The position numbers and the translations under genes are program-made. A DNA stretch of 64,000 bases, taken from positions 62,001-126,000 of the forward strand of contig NZ_FNEZ01000002.1 of NCBI RefSeq assembly GCF_900100375.1, read 5' to 3'. The number at the start of each line of letters is the position of its first letter. Within the stretch, counting starts at the first letter, position 1. Under the pieces are notes generated by a model. The model was not told the DNA's origin. It saw only the letters and a program-made list of their open reading frames with translations, and ran no database searches. This DNA comes from Flavobacterium noncentrifugens. Lineage in GTDB: Bacteria > Bacteroidota > Bacteroidia > Flavobacteriales > Flavobacteriaceae. Of this stretch, positions 16,652-26,112 are shown one piece after another.

Positions 16652-18613
16652 TTAAAGTTTGAGTTTAACACCGCCATTAATAGTAAAACCTTCGGTATGG
16701 GTCCAAATATCTTCAAAGGTTGGAGCATTGTGCGAACCTTGAACTACCGGCTCATATCTGCTTTGTCTCGTATCTGTAAAGTTTTCGAAGTTAATGAATA
16801 CAGAAAATTTCTTGAATAACGTTTTCTCGGCCATAAATCCGAACTCCCAAAAGTCAGGCTTTTCGTCTCCGTCATACACAAATTGTCGGTCTGTATAATA
16901 ACCCTCCAGACCAAACTTAAAATTGTTTTCCTTTTCATAGATCAAAGCAAGATTCAATTTGTTTTTTGGCACGAAAGGTAGAAATTGGTTTTCTGTTAAA
17001 TATTTAGCCCTTGCATCGGTGAACGTATAGCCAATGAACAACTTAAAATCTTCTTCGTAAATAAATTTAAAGTTGGTTTCAAATCCAGATGTAATGATTG
17101 GATCGGATGCATTTATGAAAAATAAATCATCACCGTCACTTTGCAATACCAAAGGTTTGCTAATGCTTGTCAGGAAAAACATTTGATTAACACTCATAGT
17201 AAGATTCTCGGCGATGTTTGTCCTGAAGTTTACGTCTGCTGTACCGCCGACACTTTCTTCAGCTACTACACCACTTAAGGCTTGGACATTTTGGTATTGT
17301 ATGGTTTCTGTCTGCTCGGTAAATATCGTGGGAACTTTATATCCCAAACCGCCACCAATTCTTGAACTCCATGCGTTACTAAATTTAAACAGAGCTGATA
17401 CACGAGGCAAGACAAAAAATTGATCTTTGGAAAAATTGATATTTGAATAACGTACATTATCGAAACGCAGACCGCTTTCCAATTTGATATTTTCCGTAAC
17501 ATCCCAAGTGTGTTGTACATATGCACCGGCTGTAAAAGACTTAGCATCAAGATTGGAAACGGTGCGCTGCTTGAAATTGTCATAAACCAAATTAACACCG
17601 CCTATAATAGTGTACTTATCGCGGTTAATAAGATAGGAAGCGTCAGTGTAAGTATTAGTATTCAATCCCGAAAAATCATAGGCGGGTATACTAATTTTCC
17701 GGTCGAAAAAACTTAAACTTTGTTTGAATTTGAAACTGTTTCTGTTTTCTGCTTTGTGGTCAAATTCGAAAGTGGTGGTATTTCTCAAAGTTTCATTCTT
17801 TTCAAAGTAGGTGTGGAATGCGTCAGCATTGCCATCGATTACGTGCATATCACCGCCTTTCATATTTCCCATTGTAAAACTGTTACCGAACATAAAAGTA
17901 GTCTTCTCATTTGGGTAAAAATATAATCGTGGATTTAGCGTAAAATTATTCGACTTAGGCGCTTCGGAAAAATCGTCGTCGTCAACATCATAAGCCTGCT
18001 GAAGGTTTAGCAATGCAAGGAAAGCATATCCGAATTTTCCATGTTTACGCGAGATATAACCCCCAAGATTGGTAAGTCCGATATTCGATTGGTTAATGAT
18101 AAAATTATATTCGCCTTTTTCTGTTGGTGTCTTGGACACGAAATTAACAACACCTGCAATTGCTCCACCACCGAATAATGTGGATGCCGGGCCTTTCACA
18201 ATCTCGACCTGCTTTAAGTCTAACGGTGGAATTTCGAGAATGCTCAGTCCGCTGGCGAAATTTCCAAAATTAGGATAGCCGTCTTTTAAAAGCTGCGTGT
18301 AGCGACCGTCTAATCCTTGTACGCGAATACTTGCATTTCCGCTTGTAGCCGAAGTCTGTTGTACTGAAATACCTGTACTTTCATGCAATACCATCGATAC
18401 ATTTGAAGGTTTCATATTGGCTTTCTCTTCCAATTCTTCCGCGTCGATGGTTTCAACTCGTGTGGGTGTATTTCTAATTGTTCTGCTCGTTCTTGTTGAC
18501 TGTATTGTGATTTCTTCTAATTCTTCTGTTTTTTCATTTATCGTATCATTCTCAACTTGAGCAAAAGCGGAAACGTTGAGCATGAAAAATAAAAACAATA
18601 GGTATTTTTTCAT
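16652..18613 (-). CDS. TonB-dependent outer-membrane receptor
   Basis: A 653-residue receptor with a signal peptide (LNVSAFAQ), a TonB-box-like EELEEITIQSTRT, a plug domain (RVETIDAEELEE, VRGLDGRYTQLLKDG variant VQGLDGRYTQLLKDG, LDLKQVEIVKGPASTLFG) and a 22-strand-type barrel that ends in an aromatic-rich strand (GFTINGGVKLKL). There is no CarboxypepD-like N-terminal domain and no SusD partner, so it is not a polysaccharide uptake pair. Its place directly before a Zn/Cd-type ATPase suggests a metal or metal-chelate substrate; similar receptors are found next to copper and zinc genes in this phylum. Confidence 0.88.
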   Translation of the reverse strand: MKKYLLFLFFMLNVSAFAQVENDTINEKTEELEEITIQSTRTSRTIRNTPTRVETIDAEELEEKANMKPSNVSMVLHESTGISVQQTSATSGNASIRVQGLDGRYTQLLKDGYPNFGNFASGLSILEIPPLDLKQVEIVKGPASTLFGGGAIAGVVNFVSKTPTEKGEYNFIINQSNIGLTNLGGYISRKHGKFGYAFLALLNLQQAYDVDDDDFSEAPKSNNFTLNPRLYFYPNEKTTFMFGNSFTMGNMKGGDMHVIDGNADAFHTYFEKNETLRNTTTFEFDHKAENRNSFKFKQSLSFFDRKISIPAYDFSGLNTNTYTDASYLINRDKYTIIGGVNLVYDNFKQRTVSNLDAKSFTAGAYVQHTWDVTENIKLESGLRFDNVRYSNINFSKDQFFVLPRVSALFKFSNAWSSRIGGGLGYKVPTIFTEQTETIQYQNVQALSGVVAEESVGGTADVNFRTNIAENLTMSVNQMFFLTSISKPLVLQSDGDDLFFINASDPIITSGFETNFKFIYEEDFKLFIGYTFTDARAKYLTENQFLPFVPKNKLNLALIYEKENNFKFGLEGYYTDRQFVYDGDEKPDFWEFGFMAEKTLFKKFSVFINFENFTDTRQSRYEPVVQGSHNAPTFEDIWTHTEGFTINGGVKLKL

Positions 18614-18690
18614 ATTGTTGATTTAGCATTAATAAAATGACTTTCCGAAATGCTTTTAAACATTCGGTAAGGGTAAAATTGAGTGGAATG

Positions 18691-19011
18691 CTAAACCCTG
18701 GGAGGCTGCCAAATTTCTAATGCGAAATTTTGGGCGTAAATAGAAGTGTAATTATCGATGATCACATGGTCGTGATTGGTGTTGACTTTCCCTTCGAAAG
18801 TTGGTACCGCAGGAAAAACAAAATATGCTGAGGCGGGGCAGCGAGAGCAACTGCAAAAAGGCGTGCAATGTTCAATTGCTGAATCTCTATTACTATGCTT
18901 GGTCGTTTTTACTTCGGTAATATCAACAGAATTACAGTCTACATCATCTATGCATGGATAAACGGATAGTAGGAATAAGTAAATTGTAAATATGAACCAA
19001 ATATATTTCAC
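18691..19011 (-). CDS. DUF6660-like small exported protein
   Basis: A 106-residue protein with an N-terminal hydrophobic segment (IWFIFTIYLFLLSVYPC), several cysteines (CTPFCSCSRCPAS) and the ending EIWQPPRV. This pattern matches small Bacteroidota proteins (DUF6660) found beside metal transporter genes. The start is GTG at 19,011; no in-frame ATG lies upstream. It begins the minus-strand metal cluster, 77 bases before the receptor gene. A minus-strand TAAATTTG box at 19,016-19,023 could be the promoter but would leave almost no leader. Confidence 0.7.
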   Translation of the reverse strand: MKYIWFIFTIYLFLLSVYPCIDDVDCNSVDITEVKTTKHSNRDSAIEHCTPFCSCSRCPASAYFVFPAVPTFEGKVNTNHDHVIIDNYTSIYAQNFALEIWQPPRV

Positions 19012-19095
19012 GTTGCAAATTTAAGAAATTCGAGAAAGCAAAGCTGTGAAACAGCAAACTAATTACCAATCCTTAAACCTCTTAATGCATCGCAC

Positions 19096-20253
19096 CTATG
19101 AACCGGTGCTTTTAACAATTTTAATGGTTCTAAATTTATCTTTCAAAATTAGCATATCGTCGCTTACTTTCTTGTCGAGAACCCGCGCGTAATGCTGTGT
19201 TGTCTGAATGTTTTTGTGACCTAGCATTTTACTGACGCTTTCAATAGGTACGCCGTTAGATAAAGTTACTGAGGTTGCAAAAGTATGTCTGGCCATATGG
19301 AAAGTGATCTCTTTAGTGATTTCACATAAATCACCAATCTCTTTTAGATAGCCATTCATTTTTTGGTTGCTTAAGACAGGCAAAACGCTTTCCTCATTTA
19401 AACACTTAGGATGTGCCGCATATTTTTTAATTAATTCTTCAGGAATTGGAAGCAACGGAATCTTAGATTTAGTGTCGGTTTTTTGACGGTTTTTAAATAT
19501 CCATTTTTGGCCATCGATACCAATCCCGATATGATCTTGTTTAAGTCCTTTTACATCAACGTATGCTAAGCCGGTGAAGCAGCAGAAAATGAAAATATCA
19601 CGAACTAGTTCAAGTCTTGGGGTTCGGAATTTCTTGGAGTAAATAGTTTGAATTTCTTCTTCCGTCAAAAACTCAGTTTCGACTTCCTTCATTTTACCAT
19701 CGTATTTAACGAATGGGTCTTTCTCAAGCCAATCATTGCTGAGACAAATTTTAATAATCTTTCTGAAATTGCGGACATATTTCACTGCTGTATTATTGCT
19801 GCACTTCTTTTCGCTTCTTAGATAGAATTCAAAATCGGTAATAAGCGCAAAGTCGATTTTATCGATAGCGATATCCTTAATATTAAATTTCCAAATTAGA
19901 AACTCTTCAACATGCTTTAATGATATTTTAAAGCGCTCTAATGTGCCGGGTGCATAGCCGTTTCCTAAAAGACTTTCGATTCGGTTGTTGTGGTCTCTGT
20001 AGATAGGCAAAAGCATTCGTTGCGAATCAGTTTCGTCAAACAGGCGCTTCCTGAAGTTCTCAATATTTAAAGCTTCTCTTTTATGGGTAAGCGTCATTTG
20101 AATATCAATAATCTGCGATTTTACGGAATCGAGATAGCTATTTATTGAACGGGCTTCTTCGGAGTTGCCTTTCATTTTCGACAGGTCTTCGGACCATTTG
20201 GATTTTTCAATGAATTTTTTGGAACTGAATCCAAACCTTTCTCTATTTTCAGT
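19096..20253 (-). pseudogene. Tyrosine integrase copy 1, 5'-truncated and frameshifted
   Basis: This copy is closely related to the intact integrase at 26,113-27,354. From its internal Met at 20,175 the frame is open for 359 codons and keeps the core-binding and catalytic parts, including HMARHTFAT and LGHKNIQTTQHYARV. Beyond 20,175 DNA similarity continues (KFIEKSKWSEDLSK region), but one base is missing near 20,228 compared with the intact copy (AATCC versus AATTCC), and similarity stops at about 20,253, where rteC-like DNA begins. The ~20-residue N-terminal strand region (arm-binding domain) is thus lost. It might still be translated from the internal Met, but is probably inactive. Confidence 0.8.
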
Positions 20254-20492
20254 GAAATAATCGGCTCCAAGATCGCTTAATTAATTTACGCGCTGCATGC
20301 TGAAGATGTTTTTAATAAAGTAACAACTGATTTGAAAGAAACAACATAGTTCTTTGAGGAAACTTTTGATATTGATTTGGGGCAGTTTCGTAGGACTTTT
20401 TTGAAATGAGGGCGCGGAAGAGTGAGCGGACTAAGTTCTTGAACAGTTTGAGGGATACTTTGGTTAGGAGAATGGATGAGGTTGATGAGTAA
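20254..20492 (+). pseudogene. rteC remnant (last ~75 codons, decayed)
   Basis: The DNA aligns base by base with the 3' end of the intact rteC (about 6,945-7,186). Readable fragments in shifting frames include LIYALHAEDVFNK, DLKETT, FFEETFDIDLGQF and the last ~17 codons ending ERMDEVDE-like, which are identical in places at DNA level. There are in-frame stops (near 20,279 and 20,348) and frameshifts. The fragment begins exactly where integrase copy 1 breaks off, so the two were joined by a deletion. Confidence 0.85.
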
Positions 20493-20554
20493 CAAAGATT
20501 TGCCCATATAACGTAAGATAAAATCATTTTTGTTAACAGATTGAAAAATGAAAC

Positions 20555-22585
20555 CTATCGCTCCGGTATATAAATGTCAAAGTTAGCGCCACCATTTATA
20601 ACGGACGATACTGAAATTATGCCATCATGGTTTTCTACAATTTTTTTTACTATCGCAAGGCCGATACCCGTGCCGGGATATTCTTTATTGGCGTGCAACC
20701 GTTGAAATACTTCGAAAATTTTGTCCTTATATTCCATGTCGAAACCAATGCCATTGTCGGCAATGTTAATGTGACAATACATCAGCATCGGGTCGATATC
20801 CAAATTTTTTATATCGAGACCTTTAACACGATTGCCTTTTACCACCACATGCGGCGGTGTTCCAGGTTTTGTGAATTTAAGCGCATTTCCTATCAGGTTA
20901 CTTAAAAGCTGCCTGAACTGAAATGGGATTATTTTTGCTTCACATAAATCGCGTATTTCGATAATGCCATTGGTTTCAAGTATGATTTCGGCGTAATCTT
21001 TCTTCACATCTTCGGCCAGATCCTGCAAATCGGTAAGTACAAACAGATTGTCGGATAAATTTGTATGGGAGTAAGAGAGCAAGTCCTGTATAAGTTCGCG
21101 CATTCTCTTAGAAGCTTCATTGATCTTGCTTAAATAATTTTTGGCGTTTGCTGTGAAGGCCAGTTCTTCGGTATCATACAGCCTGCTGATAAACATTTGT
21201 ATTTTACGTAAAGGCTCCTGAAGGTCATGACTTGAGACATAAACAAAAGACTGCAATTCGATATTAATTTTCACCAGATTTATATTATTGCTTACCAACT
21301 CTTCAGTGCGCTCGGTTACCTGCCTTTCTAATTCGGTTGTGAAGATTTTCTGCTGCTGAATGTCGGTGCTTGTACCGACCCACATCTGGATATTTCCAAC
21401 TGCATCCTTCTGCGCAATCGCGCGACTCAAATGCCAATGATACTGGTGGTCATATTTTAATAAACGGTGTTCAAATGTAAAGTCTGTACCGGTAGCCATA
21501 GCAATCCGCCACTTGTCAGCGTATTCTTCGCTTTCGTCAGGATGAACTAGACTAAGCCAACCTTCGCTTTCTGCGGGAAATTTGGTTAGTCCCATATAAG
21601 TAAAAACGGAACGGTTGTAATAGTTCAAATTTCCAAATGGATCAGCCGTCCATATCAATTGAGGCATCGAATCTGCAAGTAACCTGAATTTCGATTCGCT
21701 TTCCATCAGGATCTCGCGACGAAGGCGTTCTTCCGTAATGTCGATAAGTGTGCCTATTATCTTAAGGGGTTCATTATTTGAGTCGAAGAATATTTTTCCG
21801 TGTGACCTTATCCATCTGGATTCACCATTTTTCTTAATAAACCGCGCCTCATATTTGAAAATACTTGTCTGCATCGCTACCTCGAATGCTTTCTCAACAA
21901 TGTTAGAAAGATCATCAGGATGCAGTTGGCCCATAAGATCGGCATTCGTAAGCTTTGCATTAGTTTTATATCCTAAGATATTAGCAAGACTTTCTGAATG
22001 TATCATTTCATGTGTTTGCAGATCCAGGTCCCAGTTTGCAATACCCGCAATTTCGGTAGCCAACCTCAATCTTTCTTCGGCTTCATTCATTTTTTTGCGT
22101 ACTTCAACTTTTTCCGTTACATCATTTAAAGTGACAATGATGCCATCTAATTTACCGGATTCATCATTAACAGGGCTGTAGCTTGACGTCCAATAGGTAT
22201 CTTCCATTTTACCCTTCCTCAACACCGGAAGCCATTGGTCTTCATGCCAAGATGCTTCACCGCTTATCATCAATTCATCGATGATGGGAAGCATTATTCG
22301 CCAAGTTTCAGATAGAACCATAGCTCCGCATTTTCCAAGAATATCGGAATGTTTCCCGTCAATACCCATACTTTCATGACAAGCATCATTGTAAAAGCAG
22401 GTCATATCGGATCCCCAAAAAAGGAACATAGGAAATTTGGAATTAAGCAATATACCTAATGCCGTGCGCAAACCTACCGGCCACGAATCGATTGTGCCCA
22501 CAGGCGTGGTGCTCCAATCCTTATCGCTTATAATTACGGACATGGCACCGCCTTTTGAAAAAGAACCCTGTTTTTTAATAAACAT
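20555..22585 (-). CDS. PAS-domain sensor histidine kinase
   Basis: A 676-residue cytosolic kinase without membrane segments. Three PAS/PAC units follow each other (about 20-150, 160-290, 295-420; for example WLSLVHPDESEEYADKWR and the PAC-like WVGTSTDIQQQK), then a short coiled coil, a HisKA domain with the phosphoacceptor in SSHDLQEPLRKIQMF, and an HATPase with NLIGNALKF (N box), DNGIGFD (G1) and GTGIGLAIVKKIVENH (G2). No response regulator is encoded in the island, so its partner is elsewhere. It follows the CheB-CheR-kinase gene by 52 bases on the same strand and is probably co-transcribed. Confidence 0.88.
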   Translation of the reverse strand: MFIKKQGSFSKGGAMSVIISDKDWSTTPVGTIDSWPVGLRTALGILLNSKFPMFLFWGSDMTCFYNDACHESMGIDGKHSDILGKCGAMVLSETWRIMLPIIDELMISGEASWHEDQWLPVLRKGKMEDTYWTSSYSPVNDESGKLDGIIVTLNDVTEKVEVRKKMNEAEERLRLATEIAGIANWDLDLQTHEMIHSESLANILGYKTNAKLTNADLMGQLHPDDLSNIVEKAFEVAMQTSIFKYEARFIKKNGESRWIRSHGKIFFDSNNEPLKIIGTLIDITEERLRREILMESESKFRLLADSMPQLIWTADPFGNLNYYNRSVFTYMGLTKFPAESEGWLSLVHPDESEEYADKWRIAMATGTDFTFEHRLLKYDHQYHWHLSRAIAQKDAVGNIQMWVGTSTDIQQQKIFTTELERQVTERTEELVSNNINLVKINIELQSFVYVSSHDLQEPLRKIQMFISRLYDTEELAFTANAKNYLSKINEASKRMRELIQDLLSYSHTNLSDNLFVLTDLQDLAEDVKKDYAEIILETNGIIEIRDLCEAKIIPFQFRQLLSNLIGNALKFTKPGTPPHVVVKGNRVKGLDIKNLDIDPMLMYCHINIADNGIGFDMEYKDKIFEVFQRLHANKEYPGTGIGLAIVKKIVENHDGIISVSSVINGGANFDIYIPER

Positions 22586-22637
22586 TATATGTATTTTTCA
22601 TGAGTAGGGTATAGCAGGATTGCACTATTATACACAT

Positions 22638-25600
22638 TCAGATTGCGCATTTACTTCCGAGATCTATAATAAACTTTGTGCCTTTGCCATGAGTGCTTTC
22701 CACCAAAATGCTTCCACCTGCAGCGTTTATTATTTTTTTTGCCAAGTAAAGGCCGATGCCGCTGCCCTCAATGTCCTGATGCAGCCTGCCGTACATTTCA
22801 AAAATTTTATCAATTTCTTTTGGCGGTATGCCTTTGCCGTTATCTTCTATCGTAATAATGCAGGACTCTTCTTTACTGAATGTGCTCACAATAATTTTGG
22901 GCGATTTATCACTACGAAATTTTATGGCATTGGCAATCAGATTGTATAAGATGCTTCTTAAATTTTTCTTTGAAAATTGAATCTCCGGGATATCAAATTT
23001 CCTGACAATCTCTGCTCCGGAAGAAGCAATCTTATCTTTTAGGCTCCACTCGATGTTATTTATTATTTCGCTTACGTCGATCGCTTCGGTTGGAACCAGG
23101 TCGCTTTCAACTTTAGCGATGGTGGCAATGTCGGTAATGAGGGATCGGAAAGTCTGGATTGAGCTGTTGATTATCAATAAAAATTCTGAAAGATTTGAAT
23201 CCTCAATATTTAATTCGTTCATTAAGGCTATGCTGGCTTCAATATTTCCCAACGGCGCGAGAAGGTCGTGCGAAGTGGCGTGTATGAAATGGTCAAGGTC
23301 TGCATTAATTCGCATCAGGCTCCGGTTTTTGTTTTTTAATTCCGATTGCGTTTCTTTAAGTTCAGAGATGTCGTTGAATGTGATTATCGCACCCTTATTC
23401 CTGTGGCTAGCCTCTATGTATGGCATAATCATAATTTGATACCATTTGCCATTAGCGGCTTCAATTTCCTTGGTGATCACGATACCTTTTTCGAGTACCA
23501 ATTTAGTATCGGCGATTATGGTTTCAAATTTGATGTTTGTTGAAATGTGGCTGATGGGTCTTCCTATGTCTGTTTCAACCAAGTTGATATGCTTGACCGC
23601 GCCCGGAGAAAACTTCATAAGCCTCATCTCGTTGTCTATAAAAAGCTGCCCGTTGATATTGCTCCTAAAGTAATTATTAAGATCGTCATTGATTTCAAGC
23701 AACTCCTTATTCTTTAACTGGTAATCGGCATTGATGGTGTGCAATTCTTCGTTTACAGACTGCATTTCTTCATTAGTACTTTGCATTTCTTCGTTTGCAG
23801 ATATCAACTCCTCATTAAAAGACTGCATATTTTCATTAGAAGCATCGAGTTTATGATATGATGCCGTCAATTCCTTTTTTACCTGCTTTAATTCTTCTGC
23901 CATAATATCAGTATACCTGCGGTTGTATTCTGTTTCATCGAAGGCAGGATATTGCTCCATGCCAGTTCGCAGTGAGATATCATCCTGAAAAACCACAATG
24001 AGTCCTTTATGGTCGTTTTCGAGTAAGACCGGACTTACAGTGAGGCTTATTTCCATCATGGAGCCGCTTTGTTTGACCCTTATTCCTTTTACGTTTGATG
24101 CTTCATTAGTTTTCAATACCTCTTTACTTAGCGTGTTGAATGCCACTGCCAATGACTTAGGAAGCAGCTCGACCAGGTTGGTATTGAAGTTTTGCTGAAG
24201 GAGGTACTTTGAGGTATTTCCGTAGGACTTTATAACCGTATTTTCATGGTCAACGCAAACGGCCAGAAAATTCATTGAATTGGCTAGCGCATTATTGATA
24301 TTTTCCGTTAAGGAACTGTTTAAATATTTTGAACTATCTTCCTTTGTAACGGATCCTGTCCTCCCTACATGAAGCATTTCCGGAAGTGCAAATGTTTCAA
24401 AGGTTACTGAGCGCTTATTTTTCAGGTTCTTGTATATGCGCCATTTTTTGTCGACAACTTCTAAGTTGTCAAGTATAGTCAGGGGATTTTCACTTGAACC
24501 CAAAAACAGATAACCGTTTGTCCTAAGACCAAACAATAACATAGTATATACTTTCTTTTGCAACACCGGTGCCATGTAGATCAGAAGGTTGCGGCAACTG
24601 ATCAGGTGCATGTTGCAATAGGGAGGATTTTTTACAAGGTCGTGCTGCGCAAAAATAAGCATCTTGCGTATTTCAGGCCTGACAATGTAGTTGTTTTCTT
24701 TTTTATCAAAATATTTATTAAGATAGGCTTCATTAACATTTTTCATCCTTTCTGAACCATAAATACCCTTACCCGCATAAATTAAAGCCTCGGAATCAAT
24801 ATCGGTAGCGAAAATTTTCACAATAGTCTCCTTATGATTTCCAGTCAGCATTTCCTTAAGCATAATGGCCAAAGAATACGCTTCTTCACCAGTAGCACAA
24901 CCAGCTACCCAAATTTTAATTTCTTCTTGGGGAAGCAGGCTTTCCAATATTTTAGGAAACACGTTTTTTTTAACTGCTTCAAAAGCATCCGCATCCCTGA
25001 AAAAAGCTGTTACGCTAATCAGGAAGTCTTTGGCAAGCGCCTCCACTTCGTCAGGCGCGTCCTTTAATAACACCAAGTATTCATCAAGACTGTATATATT
25101 TAAAGATGCCGCCCTCCTTTTTGTCCTCCTGATTATAGTGGACTTTTTATAGTCTGAAAAGTCGAAGGGCAATTTTTCACGGATGTGGTCGACTATAAGA
25201 GCGATGCTTTTGTCATCGTTCTTCTTGTCGTCCTGGATGGCAGTATTATGCTTAACGTAGGACTCAATTGTCTTAGGCATGAATTCCGGCTCCAGAATAA
25301 AATCAACCATATCAGTTGCAATTGCATGTGCCGGCATACTGCTGAACTCTGTAGTTTCGGGATTGCGGGCGATGATCATTCCGCCAGCTTCCTTGATGGC
25401 CCTTATACCTTCGGTTCCATCTGACCCGAGGCCCGAAAGGATAACTCCAATTGCCTTTTTTCCATTATATGCTGCCAGCGAATTAAAGAAAGTATTAATA
25501 GTAAGGTGCGGACCCTTCAGTTTGCTTTTATCGGTCAGATACAACTTATTATTATTAATGGTCATAAATTTATTGTTGGGAATCAGATATACCATATTGG

Positions 25601-25811
25601 TACAAACCGCCATGCCTTGTGCGGCTTCCTTGACAATAAGCTTACTATGCTTTGACAACAACTCAACCATCCGGCTTTTGAAATCCGCAGACAGATGCTG
25701 TACGATTACATATGCGACACTGTCAAGTGGAGTATGCTCAAAAAACGTATTGATTTCCTCAATTCCGCCAGCCGATGCTCCGATAGCTATAATATAACTT
25801 GGCTCTTCCAT
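22638..25811 (-). CDS. CheB-CheR-PAS-histidine kinase chimera
   Basis: A 1057-residue fusion. Residues ~1-185 are a CheB methylesterase with the catalytic Ser (GASAGG), His (QHLSAD) and Asp (GLGSDGTEG). Residues ~210-470 are a CheR methyltransferase with the SAM motif VAGCATGEEAYSLA and ISCRNLLIYM. A PAS-like part, a long coiled coil (repeated SxNEEMQSxNEEL units near 670-700), a second PAS, HisKA (ATSHDLLAPLGNIE) and HATPase (NLIANAIKF, DNGKGIP, GSGIGLYLAKKI) follow. No chemotaxis receptor or CheA is in the window; such chimeras are thought to sense signals through a non-chemotactic methylation cycle. It lies in the second cargo of the island. Confidence 0.9.
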   Translation of the reverse strand: MEEPSYIIAIGASAGGIEEINTFFEHTPLDSVAYVIVQHLSADFKSRMVELLSKHSKLIVKEAAQGMAVCTNMVYLIPNNKFMTINNNKLYLTDKSKLKGPHLTINTFFNSLAAYNGKKAIGVILSGLGSDGTEGIRAIKEAGGMIIARNPETTEFSSMPAHAIATDMVDFILEPEFMPKTIESYVKHNTAIQDDKKNDDKSIALIVDHIREKLPFDFSDYKKSTIIRRTKRRAASLNIYSLDEYLVLLKDAPDEVEALAKDFLISVTAFFRDADAFEAVKKNVFPKILESLLPQEEIKIWVAGCATGEEAYSLAIMLKEMLTGNHKETIVKIFATDIDSEALIYAGKGIYGSERMKNVNEAYLNKYFDKKENNYIVRPEIRKMLIFAQHDLVKNPPYCNMHLISCRNLLIYMAPVLQKKVYTMLLFGLRTNGYLFLGSSENPLTILDNLEVVDKKWRIYKNLKNKRSVTFETFALPEMLHVGRTGSVTKEDSSKYLNSSLTENINNALANSMNFLAVCVDHENTVIKSYGNTSKYLLQQNFNTNLVELLPKSLAVAFNTLSKEVLKTNEASNVKGIRVKQSGSMMEISLTVSPVLLENDHKGLIVVFQDDISLRTGMEQYPAFDETEYNRRYTDIMAEELKQVKKELTASYHKLDASNENMQSFNEELISANEEMQSTNEEMQSVNEELHTINADYQLKNKELLEINDDLNNYFRSNINGQLFIDNEMRLMKFSPGAVKHINLVETDIGRPISHISTNIKFETIIADTKLVLEKGIVITKEIEAANGKWYQIMIMPYIEASHRNKGAIITFNDISELKETQSELKNKNRSLMRINADLDHFIHATSHDLLAPLGNIEASIALMNELNIEDSNLSEFLLIINSSIQTFRSLITDIATIAKVESDLVPTEAIDVSEIINNIEWSLKDKIASSGAEIVRKFDIPEIQFSKKNLRSILYNLIANAIKFRSDKSPKIIVSTFSKEESCIITIEDNGKGIPPKEIDKIFEMYGRLHQDIEGSGIGLYLAKKIINAAGGSILVESTHGKGTKFIIDLGSKCAI

Positions 25812-26112
25812 ATCGAACTATTAATCTATTTGTAAATTTAGTATTGGACACACCCGGGGCATAAACGCTCAAATACAATGTTAATAATTGTCGAGAAGGA
25901 GATAGGATTGAAAAATGCTATTACAGCAATTTCCGAATGGCCAGAATTGTTGAAAGTTATCGCTATTTAAGGAGAATAGCTAATGCTAAATGATTTTAAT
26001 TGAATGATGAAGTAAGTGTTTTTTTATGTGATAAATCAGGTCTTAAATACAAAAACTATATATGTAAGAAAAAGGCTGCCATCGCAGCCTTTTAATAAGT
26101 GTTACGCCTTAA
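25812..26112. other. Gap between kinase operon and integrase
   Basis: About 300 AT-rich bases with no convincing reading frame. Apart from the terminator at 26,071-26,092 I see no structure here. The start signals of the kinase operon must lie near 25,812-25,900, but no perfect TAnnTTTG box was found. Confidence 0.4.
26071..26092. terminator. Terminator after integrase copy 2
   Basis: A perfect 9-bp stem (AAAGGCTGC / GCAGCCTTT) with a CATC loop lies 20 bases downstream of the integrase stop; its minus-strand side ends in a short T-run. Confidence 0.75.

Noticed and set aside
7259..19011. CusABC-type (RND) copper efflux genes in the metal cluster
   Set aside because: Every reading frame in the cluster is accounted for; no RND pump, adaptor or outer-membrane channel is present.
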